In this document: in pieces, positions 1 to 6,134 of the stretch
Layout of the letters: each line of letters starts with the position of its first letter
How positions within the stretch are numbered: the stretch's first letter is position 1
Assembly: GCA_951801995.1 (NCBI GenBank)
Contig: CATOOY010000045.1
Span: 1-8,841, forward strand
Direction: 5' to 3'
DNA from: an uncultured Erysipelotrichaceae bacterium
Lineage (GTDB): Bacteria > Bacillota_I > Bacilli_A > RF39 > UBA660
DNA: 8,841 nucleotides
Position numbers and translations under genes: made by a program
The notes under the pieces: generated by a model
What the model was told of the DNA's origin: nothing
The model's database searches: none
What the model saw: the letters and a program-made list of their open reading frames with translations, nothing else

Positions 1-271
1 AAATCATTAAAATACTAAATATAAGAAAAAAGGAAATCCATTCATATACTAAAATATTTAAAATGACAGCTCCTTTTAAAATACCTCCAAATTTAAAAAA
101 AGGAAGATATGTGTATAAAATAGAGGATATAGGGTTCTTTAAAATATAAGAAAATAAAAGTATTAATATTAATCCTAAAAAGGAAACCAATGATCTTGTA
201 AACCCTCTTTTGAAACCTATTAAACCTCCAAAAAGGAAAAATAGAATGACTACTATATCTACTACATTCAT
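1..271 (-). CDS. cvpA: CvpA family membrane protein, 5' part only (cut by window edge)
   Basis: The minus strand is open from an ATG at 271 to the window edge and gives 90 residues with no stop. It begins MNVVDIVVILFFLFGGLIGF, followed by KRGFTRSLVSFLGL and further hydrophobic stretches. The opening short hydrophobic segment, a glycine-rich turn and a basic K-R-G-F is the usual N-terminus of the CvpA (colicin V production) family, which are multi-pass inner-membrane proteins of poorly defined role. At least three hydrophobic segments are visible, near residues 4-20, 28-43 and 63-90. An AAAGAAGG ribosome binding site at 287-280 sits 8 nt before the ATG and supports this start. In Bacillus the homologue (yshB) lies close to rnhC with zapA between them. 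Here rnhC is the direct divergent neighbour, which supports the family call. The C-terminal half is outside the window. Confidence 0.8.
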   Translation of the reverse strand, partial: MNVVDIVVILFFLFGGLIGFKRGFTRSLVSFLGLILILLFSYILKNPISSILYTYLPFFKFGGILKGAVILNILVYEWISFFLIFSILMI

Positions 272-291
272 ATTATCAACCTTCTTTCTAA

Positions 292-302
292 ATTATATTA
301 TA
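292..302 (-). promoter_or_regulatory. Candidate -10 elements for cvpA
   Basis: Two overlapping perfect TATAAT hexamers read on the minus strand at 302-297 and 297-292. The upstream one would start transcription near 290, just before the AAAGAAGG ribosome binding site at 287-280. I see no convincing -35 element. The stretch is so AT-rich that a chance match is quite possible. Confidence 0.3.
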
Positions 303-338
303 ATTTAAAAAAAAAAGAAAGTATTTTTCTCTTATTTA

Positions 339-347
339 TGTTAAAAT
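339..347 (+). promoter_or_regulatory. Candidate extended -10 promoter for rnhC
   Basis: TGTTAAAAT at 339-347 fits an extended -10 (TGnTANAAT). Transcription would begin near 354, leaving a leader of about 12 nt that consists almost entirely of the ribosome binding site. No clear -35 is visible. The 272-365 gap therefore probably holds back-to-back promoters for cvpA and rnhC. Confidence 0.35.
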
Positions 348-365
348 ATTAAAAAGAGGTGGCTT

Positions 366-1316
366 ATGACGATTTCATTTAAGGTGAGTAATAATACTAA
401 AGAAGAAATGATTGCACATTTTCAGTATAGTAAGAGGGATAAAACACCAGCATATGCTGTTTTTCAGGCCGATGAGGCAGATACGGTTGTTACTCTTTAT
501 GAATCTGGAAAGGTGGTTTTTCAAGGTGTGAGTGCAGATATAGATGCTGCCCTTTGGAAAGAAAGAGAAAAACATTTAAATCCTGGTGTTCATATAGAAG
601 AAAAAAATAGTGAAAAAAAAGAAAAAAAGGAGAAAAAAGAAACTCTTTTTGATCCTACTTTATATTATACCAATGCGATTGGTTCTGATGAGGTGGGAAC
701 GGGGGACTATTTTGGTCCTATTGTTGTAAGTGCATGTTATGTATCAAAAGATGATATTGCTTTTTTGGAAGAATTAGGCGTAAAGGATTCTAAGAAATTG
801 ACAGATGATAAAATTTTAGAAATTGTTCCTAAAATTATACAAAAAATACCTTATGAAAGTATTATTTTCAGTAATAAAGAATATAATCAAAAATACTCTA
901 GTGATATTAATATGAATAAAATTAAAGCTATTTTACATAATCGTGTTTTACAGAAAATGAAAGAAAAGGGTTTTCCTTATCACCATATTATTGTAGATCA
1001 ATTTGCTAAACCTTATGTATACTATAATTATTTAAAAAATACAAATGCTGTAAAAGGAATTACTTTTGTTACAAAGGGGGAAGATAAATCACTTGCTGTT
1101 GCTTGTGCTTCTTTGATTAGTCGTTTCATTTTTATTCGTGAACTTGATAAATTGGGGGAAAGTGTTTGTGTATTTCTGCCAAAGGGTGCTAGTAATAAAG
1201 TAGATGAAGTTGGTGCTAAAATTGTTTTACAATATGGTCTTTCTAAATTAGCGTCTATTGCTAAACTCAATTTTAAAAATACAGAAAAAATAAAAGAATT
1301 AGTAAATAAAAACTAA
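366..1316 (+). CDS. rnhC: Ribonuclease HIII
   Basis: Endonuclease that cuts the RNA strand of RNA/DNA hybrids in the cytoplasm, such as R-loops and primer remnants. At 316 residues it has the usual length of the family. Residues about 1-75 form the N-terminal TBP-like substrate-binding domain (DUF3378) that separates RNase HIII from HII. Residues about 79-92 are a Lys/Glu-rich linker, and the RNase H fold starts near 103. The signature G-S-D-E-V-G-T-G-D-Y-F-G-P spans 106-118. By family alignment the acidic metal-binding residues are D108, E109, D211 (in V-D-Q-F) and E239 (in K-G-E-D-K-S). D-S-K-K-L at 141-145 and H-N-R at 191-193 are also conserved. A GAGGTGG ribosome binding site at 356-362 fixes the ATG. 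The gene is single, divergent from cvpA, and its stop lies inside a terminator stem shared with the convergent deacetylase gene. I see no defect in it. Confidence 0.96.
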   Translation: MTISFKVSNNTKEEMIAHFQYSKRDKTPAYAVFQADEADTVVTLYESGKVVFQGVSADIDAALWKEREKHLNPGVHIEEKNSEKKEKKEKKETLFDPTLYYTNAIGSDEVGTGDYFGPIVVSACYVSKDDIAFLEELGVKDSKKLTDDKILEIVPKIIQKIPYESIIFSNKEYNQKYSSDINMNKIKAILHNRVLQKMKEKGFPYHHIIVDQFAKPYVYYNYLKNTNAVKGITFVTKGEDKSLAVACASLISRFIFIRELDKLGESVCVFLPKGASNKVDEVGAKIVLQYGLSKLASIAKLNFKNTEKIKELVNKN

Positions 1317-1325
1317 TTCTTTTTT
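1292..1325. terminator. Bidirectional terminator between rnhC and the deacetylase gene
   Basis: A perfect 12-bp stem, AAAAGAATTAGT (1292-1303) with ACTAATTCTTTT (1312-1323), encloses an 8-nt A-rich loop. On the plus strand T residues follow at 1320-1325. On the minus strand the other arm runs into a T-rich stretch below 1292. The stem contains the rnhC stop codon (1314-1316) and lies immediately past the deacetylase stop (1324-1326), so one hairpin can end both convergent transcripts. Confidence 0.75.
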
Positions 1326-2784
1326 AATTGTTTACACCTTGTTTTATCATAGGGGTTCCTTCTGTTATTTTCGCAAAATGATATCCATTATTTTTTCCAT
1401 AATGAATGATATCACGAAGTATATTTGCTGTATTCCACTTTATATCATGCATTAAAATCATATTACATTTATTGTGTGATAAACGGCTTGTTATATTTGT
1501 ATAAATACAATTTGCATCTTTTCCTACACATCTTCCTGCATCTTCACTATCTACATTCCAATCATAATATAAGTATCCTTTGTTTACTACTTCTTTGGTG
1601 AGTTGTGACATGATACCTATTTGGTATCTTCTACTAATGGTATTGGAACTTCCTCCCGGAAAACGAATTATTTTGCTTTCATGATCTGTTACTCTTTTCA
1701 CACGATCTGATACTGCTTTTAAATCCTTAAAATAAGCGTCTATAGAGGCATATACTTCTGCATAGTTATGTGAACTTGTATGCAATCCTATAGCATGACC
1801 TTCTTCATATTCTCTTTTTAATAAGGTATCTGGTCCTTTACTTGTTACAAAGAAAGTAGCTTTTACGTTTTCTTCTTTTAATACATTCAATATTTGTTCG
1901 GTGGTTCCTATTTGTGGACCATCATCAAAGGTAAGGTAGATTACTCCTGGATCTATACATCCAGAAGCTATATTTTTATATACTACTACTCTTCTTTTGA
2001 CAGAAGCTACATTCCCATTTTTATCTATTACTTTATATGTTATTTCGTATGTTCCTGGTATTTGGGTATTTACTTTTCCTTCTTTGATAACAAGATGGGT
2101 TATATCGCCATCACAATTATCGATTGCTTCTACCCCTTCTTCTTTATATATCCCATTTTCAACAACATATATAGTATCATTTCCTTTTAGCTTTAGATTT
2201 GGTGCTGTTTTATCTTCATAGGTAAAACTTCTTTTTTTTACTGTTTTATTATGAGAAGAATCTTCTACTAAATACAGAAAGTGATCTTTTTTTTCTATTA
2301 CTTTTACTTTGCTTGTAATGTCTCCATCATAGTCATCTTTAGCTTGATACCCTTCTTCTTTATAGGTTTTATTGGGACATACTTTTACTTGTTCTTTCCC
2401 TTTTAATTCTAAAATAGGTTTTTCTTTGTCTACTACTCTTATGGTTCTTATTTTTTTTTCTTCTAATATACCATTTTCTATGGAATAAAAAATTTGATAA
2501 ACTCCTACTTTTTTAGTATTGACGTTTCCTCTTACTTTGACTTTTTTGGTAATATCTTTCCCATATAGGCTTGCTTGATATCCTTCTTCTTGGTATTTTG
2601 TATTATAAGAAATTGTAATTTCTTTAGATCCTTTTAATGTTAGTTTTGGTAAAAAAATGGAATAAAGAATGCATAGTAGTAATAAAAGTATGCAAAAAAC
2701 ACATAAAAAAGTTTTTAAATAAAACTCCTTTTTTATGCCTTTTTCTAATGTTTCTTTTAGCTTTAACTTTTCTATCTTTTTCAT
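1324..2784 (-). CDS. Membrane-anchored polysaccharide (peptidoglycan) deacetylase with three Ig-like repeats
   Basis: Probable carbohydrate esterase family 4 enzyme that removes N-acetyl groups from a cell-wall sugar polymer, most likely peptidoglycan. Residues 1-22 are basic and cytoplasmic, 23-46 are one membrane anchor, and the rest should face the wall. Three DUF5011-like Ig domains follow, at about 48-122, 124-194 and 196-269. Each has a Y-x-E-E-G motif, and D-G-D-I-T recurs in the second and third. The NodB domain spans about 280-475. Its motifs are T-F-D-D-G-P 285-290 (catalytic base D287, metal ligand D288), H335/H339 in H-T-S-S-H, R-F-P-G-G 374-378, W-N-V-D 409-412, and L-M-H-D with H446. 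All key residues are present. The weak binding site AAGAAGTG (2799-2792) precedes the ATG by about 9 nt. The gene follows ftsZ but is separated from it by a terminator. The exact substrate, and any PgdA-type name, cannot be read from sequence. Confidence 0.9.
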   Translation of the reverse strand: MKKIEKLKLKETLEKGIKKEFYLKTFLCVFCILLLLLCILYSIFLPKLTLKGSKEITISYNTKYQEEGYQASLYGKDITKKVKVRGNVNTKKVGVYQIFYSIENGILEEKKIRTIRVVDKEKPILELKGKEQVKVCPNKTYKEEGYQAKDDYDGDITSKVKVIEKKDHFLYLVEDSSHNKTVKKRSFTYEDKTAPNLKLKGNDTIYVVENGIYKEEGVEAIDNCDGDITHLVIKEGKVNTQIPGTYEITYKVIDKNGNVASVKRRVVVYKNIASGCIDPGVIYLTFDDGPQIGTTEQILNVLKEENVKATFFVTSKGPDTLLKREYEEGHAIGLHTSSHNYAEVYASIDAYFKDLKAVSDRVKRVTDHESKIIRFPGGSSNTISRRYQIGIMSQLTKEVVNKGYLYYDWNVDSEDAGRCVGKDANCIYTNITSRLSHNKCNMILMHDIKWNTANILRDIIHYGKNNGYHFAKITEGTPMIKQGVNN

Positions 2785-2817
2785 AGGATCACACTTCTTA
2801 TTTTGGCATTTGTTTAT

Positions 2818-2826
2818 AGTATATCA
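2818..2826 (-). promoter_or_regulatory. Candidate extended -10 promoter for the deacetylase gene
   Basis: TGATATACT reads on the minus strand at 2826-2818, an extended -10 with one mismatch to TATAAT. Transcription would begin near 2811, about 27 nt before the ATG at 2784. It lies downstream of the ftsZ hairpin, so the deacetylase would be transcribed independently of ftsZ. No good -35 is visible. Confidence 0.4.
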
Positions 2827-2851
2827 CAAAAAATATTATTTTATTATTTTT

Positions 2852-2875
2852 ATAAAAACCACTTATGTTAAGTGG
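2852..2875 (-). terminator. Rho-independent terminator after ftsZ
   Basis: On the minus strand CCACTT (2875-2870) pairs with AAGTGG (2864-2859) around a 5-nt loop, followed at once by TTTTTAT (2858-2852). It starts 5 nt past the ftsZ stop codon and would end the ftsA-ftsZ transcript. The stem is short, only 6 bp, but the T tract is good. Confidence 0.7.
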
Positions 2876-2880
2876 CCTTT

Positions 2881-3945
2881 TTAAAATCCTCTTTTTCTTA
2901 GGAATGATGGAATATCACTACTGTCATCTTCGTCTGTTTCTTCTATATCTCTTTTTATTTCTTCTCTTCTACTATAGGAATGATAAATTGGTTCTGCATT
3001 TTTTTCAAATCCAGTTGCAATTACTGTTACTATGATTTCATCTGTTAAGTTTTCATTAATAACAGCTCCAAAAATAGTATTGATATCTGTATTGGCAGAG
3101 CTTCTTACTACTTCTGCTGCTTCTTCTACTTCAAATAAGGTAAGGTCTGCACCACCTGTTACATTGATAATCGCATCGGTTGCTCCATCTATACTTGTTT
3201 CAAGTAAAGCACTTGCGACTGCTTCTCTTGCTGCATCGGTTGCTCTATTTTCTCCGACACCCATACCAATTCCTATAAGTGCATTTCCTCTTTTTTCCAT
3301 TACTGCTTTTACATCTGCAAAGTCTAGGTTAATCAGTCCTGGTACTGCGATTAAGTCTGAAATAGCTTGTACCCCTCTTCTTAGTACATTATCTACTTCT
3401 TTAAAGGAATCTAAAAGTGGTGTTGTTTTATCTATTATATCGCGTAAACGATCATTTGGTATTACAATTAATGTATCTACATGGTCTTTTAACTCTTCTA
3501 ATCCTGCTAATGCTTGATCCATTCTCTTTTTTCCTTCAAATGAAAATGGTTTGGTTACAATTCCTACTGTAAGTGCACCTTGTTCTTGAGCTATATCTGC
3601 AATAATAGGGGCAGCTCCCGTTCCTGTTCCTCCTCCCATACCAGCAGTTACGAATACCATATCAGCGCCTTTTAAAGCTTCTTCTATGTCTTCTTTGGAT
3701 TCCATGGCAGCTTCTCTTCCAATTTCTGGTTTTGCACCTGCACCACGACCTCCAGTAAGTCCCATTCCAATTTGGATTTTTGTTTCTGCTTTTGAACAAT
3801 TTAATACTTGTAAATCAGTATTTGCTACAATAAAATCTACACCTCTTACACCAGATTCTATCATACGGTTTACAGCGTTATTTCCACCTCCACCAACACC
3901 GATTACTTTTATCTTTGCTATTTGGTCCATTTCTAATCCAAACAT
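2881..3945 (-). CDS. ftsZ: Cell division protein FtsZ
   Basis: Tubulin-like GTPase that polymerises into the cytoplasmic Z ring and recruits the divisome. The 354-residue protein has G-G-G-G-N-N-A-V-N-R at 18-27, the tubulin signature G-G-G-T-G-T-G at 104-110, and the T7 synergy loop N-L-D-F-A-D at 206-211, whose aspartates complete the GTPase site of the next subunit. The tail D-I-P-S-F-L-R-K-R (344-352) is the conserved peptide that binds FtsA and other partners. The linker before it, about 318-343, is short, which makes the protein shorter than many Bacilli FtsZ. GGGAGGA at 3957-3951 sits 5 nt before the ATG and favours it over the in-frame ATG at residue 6. That site fills the 12-nt gap after ftsA, so the two genes form one unit. 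The loop G-G-R-G-A-G-A-K-P (65-73) departs from the usual G-L-G-A-G-A-N-P. Confidence 0.98.
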   Translation of the reverse strand: MFGLEMDQIAKIKVIGVGGGGNNAVNRMIESGVRGVDFIVANTDLQVLNCSKAETKIQIGMGLTGGRGAGAKPEIGREAAMESKEDIEEALKGADMVFVTAGMGGGTGTGAAPIIADIAQEQGALTVGIVTKPFSFEGKKRMDQALAGLEELKDHVDTLIVIPNDRLRDIIDKTTPLLDSFKEVDNVLRRGVQAISDLIAVPGLINLDFADVKAVMEKRGNALIGIGMGVGENRATDAAREAVASALLETSIDGATDAIINVTGGADLTLFEVEEAAEVVRSSANTDINTIFGAVINENLTDEIIVTVIATGFEKNAEPIYHSYSRREEIKRDIEETDEDDSSDIPSFLRKRGF

Positions 3946-3957
3946 ATTTATCCTCCC

Positions 3958-5202
3958 TTATTCGCTAAAAAAGTAGCTGAACACTTTTCCAAGCATAGAA
4001 TCACTAGATAGGTTGAGAAGACTTCCTTTTCCTTCTAAAGATCCTTCTTCTTCTTCATTTATCATTGTATCTACTTTACCGACTTGTTTTCGTCTATTTA
4101 CAAAATGTATCACACTACCAAGCGCTACTGAATATGCATTATTACGAATGCCAAGCATTCTTACGTTTCCAAGTATTGCTTTTTTCCCAAAAACATCATT
4201 TGCAATATACTCGAAATCATACATATTGCTTGTACCTCCCGTAATTATAATATAATCAATAGGGTTACTTGTCAAGTTCGTTATTTTTTTTCTTGCATGT
4301 GTTAGTATTTCTTCTAATCTAGCCATTACAATTTCAGAAGCTTCAAATTGTCCTACTTTTACTTTTTCTTCTAAGGTATTTGTTATTTCATAGAAGTCAT
4401 TTACACTTGCATTTCTTTTATGTGCAAAGGCAAATTTTTCCTTTAATTTTTGTGCATCTTTTTTGGTTGTTTTATAAATATATGCAAGGTCATTATCGAT
4501 ATTTTCACTTCCAAGTGGCAAGATTGCATTTTTGATTAAGATTCCTTTGTTATAAAGAGAAACACTTGTTGTTTCATAACCTATATTAATAATAGCAGAT
4601 ACTTTCTCTTCTATATTTTTGGTTTTAAAGGTTGCCATATCATTGATAGGTGCCAGTGAAACATCTACTATTTCTATACCAAGTGATTCTAAAACAAAAG
4701 CAACTGAATATAAATTTTTTTTAGGTACTGTTACTAAAACTGTTCTTACAGCAAGTCTAGATGCTAAAAGACCTTTTGGATCTTTAATGCCATTTTTATC
4801 ATCTACCTTAAAGTCGATAGGTAAATCTGTTACAATTTCCATATCTTCTTTTACTTCTCCTTTAATGGCTTCTTTGATAACTCTTTCTACATCTTCTCCT
4901 GTTATAATACTTCTTTCATTTGTAATAGTTGTATTTGCTTTTACAATGGAAAAATCTGCTTTATAGCTAGGAATGGTTACTGCTACTTTCTTGATACGAA
5001 AACCAAGCATACTTTCCATTTCATCGATTGCTTTTTTGATAGAATTTTTTGTAGCTTCTGTATCTGTTATTAATCCTCTTTTTATTCCTATAGAAGGAGT
5101 TGATGCCTGTGCTAAAAGATTTAACTTGCCATTATATAATTCACATACTACCATTTTGATTGTATTGGAACCAATATCAAGACCTGTATAAATGTGTCTC
5201 AC
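3958..5202 (-). CDS. ftsA: Cell division protein FtsA
   Basis: Actin-like ATPase that tethers FtsZ filaments to the membrane. The 414-residue protein has the phosphate-1 loop G-L-D-I-G-S-N-T (7-14), phosphate-2 around I-N-I-G-Y-E-T-T (205-212), and the adenosine motif I-I-I-T-G-G-T-S (318-325). Residues about 85-165 are the FtsA-specific 1C (SHS2) insertion, with the typical P-I-D-F and K-D-P-K-G-L stretches. The end (about 402-413, S-M-L-G-K-V-F-S-Y-F-F-S) can form the amphipathic membrane-targeting helix. A Glu-rich linker (383-390) precedes it. The start is GTG at 5202: AGGTG at 5215-5211 is 8 nt upstream and the homology begins at once. No in-frame ATG is suitably placed. The stop is 12 nt before the ftsZ start, and the ftsZ ribosome binding site occupies the gap. 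Confidence 0.97.
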   Translation of the reverse strand: MRHIYTGLDIGSNTIKMVVCELYNGKLNLLAQASTPSIGIKRGLITDTEATKNSIKKAIDEMESMLGFRIKKVAVTIPSYKADFSIVKANTTITNERSIITGEDVERVIKEAIKGEVKEDMEIVTDLPIDFKVDDKNGIKDPKGLLASRLAVRTVLVTVPKKNLYSVAFVLESLGIEIVDVSLAPINDMATFKTKNIEEKVSAIINIGYETTSVSLYNKGILIKNAILPLGSENIDNDLAYIYKTTKKDAQKLKEKFAFAHKRNASVNDFYEITNTLEEKVKVGQFEASEIVMARLEEILTHARKKITNLTSNPIDYIIITGGTSNMYDFEYIANDVFGKKAILGNVRMLGIRNNAYSVALGSVIHFVNRRKQVGKVDTMINEEEEGSLEGKGSLLNLSSDSMLGKVFSYFFSE

Positions 5203-5206
5203 AGAA

Positions 5207-5215
5207 CCATCACCT
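5207..5215 (-). promoter_or_regulatory. Ribosome binding site that fixes the GTG start of ftsA
   Basis: AGGTGATGG reads on the minus strand at 5215-5207, placing AGGTG 8 nt before the GTG at 5202. The ATG inside this motif (5210-5208) is in another frame, follows AGGTG with no spacer, and meets TGA after three codons. It is therefore not a credible start for ftsA. Confidence 0.7.
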
Positions 5216-5229
5216 ACATTCTATATATT

Positions 5230-5258
5230 ATTATACTATATTATTTAAAAAAGGGAAA
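5230..5258 (-). promoter_or_regulatory. Candidate promoter for ftsA-ftsZ
   Basis: A perfect TATAAT on the minus strand (5235-5230) would start transcription near 5223, about 21 nt before the GTG. At 17-bp spacing the upstream hexamer is TTTCCC (5258-5253), a poor -35. No classic terminator separates divIB from ftsA, so this promoter may add to read-through from divIB rather than replace it. The rest of the 120-bp gap is A/T runs and one weak inverted repeat. Confidence 0.4.
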
Positions 5259-5322
5259 GGAAAAGTTTGTTTTTTTCTTATTTTTTTCCTTTATAAATCT
5301 ATGTTTTTTTATTTCTTTTTGC

Positions 5323-6048
5323 TTATTCCATTACTTCAAAATACCCCCCCGCATCTAAGTACAAAATACCTTTTTGTCCTTCAAATTTTTTATTTATTTT
5401 TGTCATAATTTCTAGGTAATGATTGATTTTATCAAAGGTAGAAAGGGTTAAATATACATAGTTCCCATCTCGCATGGTGAGTAAAAATCGTTCCTCATCT
5501 TTATCATTGGGACTATATTTTATTTCTGATATTTTTTCAATGGTATTTTTTTTTATTTCTCTCATTTCTTCTAAATACTTTTTATATTTTTGATCAGGTA
5601 TATAATTTAATAAGGTAGGTACATCATATTTTTTTTCTACTTCTTTTCCATCTGCTAGAATCGTTTTTTCTTTGGTACTATCAAAATATAAAGGGGTATT
5701 TTCTTCTACTGTTATTTGTATTGTAAAAATATCTTTATGTTTTACTTTGGCTTTTTTTATTTCTACTTTTTTTTCTAATTTTCTCTCTAATGAAGGAGAA
5801 AAAGTATAAATAATAGGGGGATAATCTTGAAGATTTAATGTTTTAATTATATCTTCTTCTGTTAAATAGCTATTTCCTTTTATATAAATGTTTTGAATAG
5901 GTGTTTTCAAAATAAGATTGAAAAGATAAAGAATAATAAATAAAAATAGGAAAAATTTAAAAACATTTTTATATTTTATTTTTAGTTTTTTCTTTGGTAT
6001 TTTTTTTACTTGTTTCTTTTTTTTGTTTTTTGTTACTTTCTTTCCCAT
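5323..6048 (-). CDS. divIB: Cell division protein DivIB/FtsQ
   Basis: Bitopic membrane protein of the divisome; with FtsL and DivIC it links the Z ring to septal wall synthesis. The 241 residues comprise a strongly basic cytoplasmic tail (1-29), one membrane segment (about 30-48), a POTRA domain (about 50-117) that opens with the typical I-Q-N-I-Y-I-K-G-N-S-Y-L-T-E-E-D, and the beta domain ending in G-I-L-Y-L-D-A-G-G-Y-F (227-237). The end of this motif matches the G-x-Y-F close of the family. It is at the short end of the family's length range, with almost no gamma tail. GGGGAG at 6060-6055, 6 nt before the ATG, fixes the start. A near-consensus promoter lies just upstream. The codons for A-G-G contain a run of seven G, remarkable in such AT-rich DNA. 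Confidence 0.93.
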   Translation of the reverse strand: MGKKVTKNKKKKQVKKIPKKKLKIKYKNVFKFFLFLFIILYLFNLILKTPIQNIYIKGNSYLTEEDIIKTLNLQDYPPIIYTFSPSLERKLEKKVEIKKAKVKHKDIFTIQITVEENTPLYFDSTKEKTILADGKEVEKKYDVPTLLNYIPDQKYKKYLEEMREIKKNTIEKISEIKYSPNDKDEERFLLTMRDGNYVYLTLSTFDKINHYLEIMTKINKKFEGQKGILYLDAGGYFEVME

Positions 6049-6074
6049 GGTCTTCTCCCCTATTTTCTATATTT

Positions 6075-6103
6075 ATTATAACAATTTTTCTTTTTTTTTT
6101 CAA
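6075..6103 (-). promoter_or_regulatory. Strong sigma-A-type promoter for divIB
   Basis: On the minus strand TTGAAA (6103-6098), a 17-bp spacer and TATAAT (6080-6075) match the vegetative consensus in 11 of 12 positions. TG at the -15/-14 position makes it an extended -10 as well. Transcription would start near 6068, giving a leader of about 20 nt with a strong ribosome binding site. The -35 directly abuts the T tract of the murB terminator. Confidence 0.7.
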
Positions 6104-6134
6104 TAAAAAGAGAATCCTATTTTTAGAATTCTCT
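6104..6134 (-). terminator. Rho-independent terminator ending murG-murB
   Basis: On the minus strand AGAGAATTCT (6134-6125) pairs with AGGATTCTCT (6118-6109), a 10-bp stem with one G-U pair and a 6-nt loop. TTTTT follows at 6108-6104. The murB stop codon (6125-6123) lies at the junction of stem and loop. This is one of the best terminators in the window. Confidence 0.85.

Noticed and set aside
589..645. A-rich Lys/Glu repeat in rnhC as a possible frameshift or insertion
   Set aside because: The frame is intact on both sides and both domains are complete. It is simply the flexible linker between the two RNase HIII domains.
1894..2221. Two overlapping plus-strand open frames inside the deacetylase gene
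   Set aside because: They are low-complexity Tyr/Ile/Phe-rich shadows of the minus-strand Ig repeats and have no translation signals.
3032..3517. 161-codon open frame antisense to ftsZ
   Set aside because: It is a reverse-frame shadow of the low-stop codon use of ftsZ. It is Ser/Thr/Ala-rich with no ribosome binding site and no family features.
4619..5191. Plus-strand open frames antisense to ftsA
   Set aside because: They are shadows of a well-supported gene and have no ribosome binding site or recognisable domain.
5256..5292. 9-bp inverted repeat AAAGGAAAA / TTTTCCTTT between divIB and ftsA, as a terminator
   Set aside because: The loop is 19 nt, the stem is A/T-rich with only two G-C pairs, and no clean T tract follows. 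It is probably a by-product of purine/pyrimidine runs.
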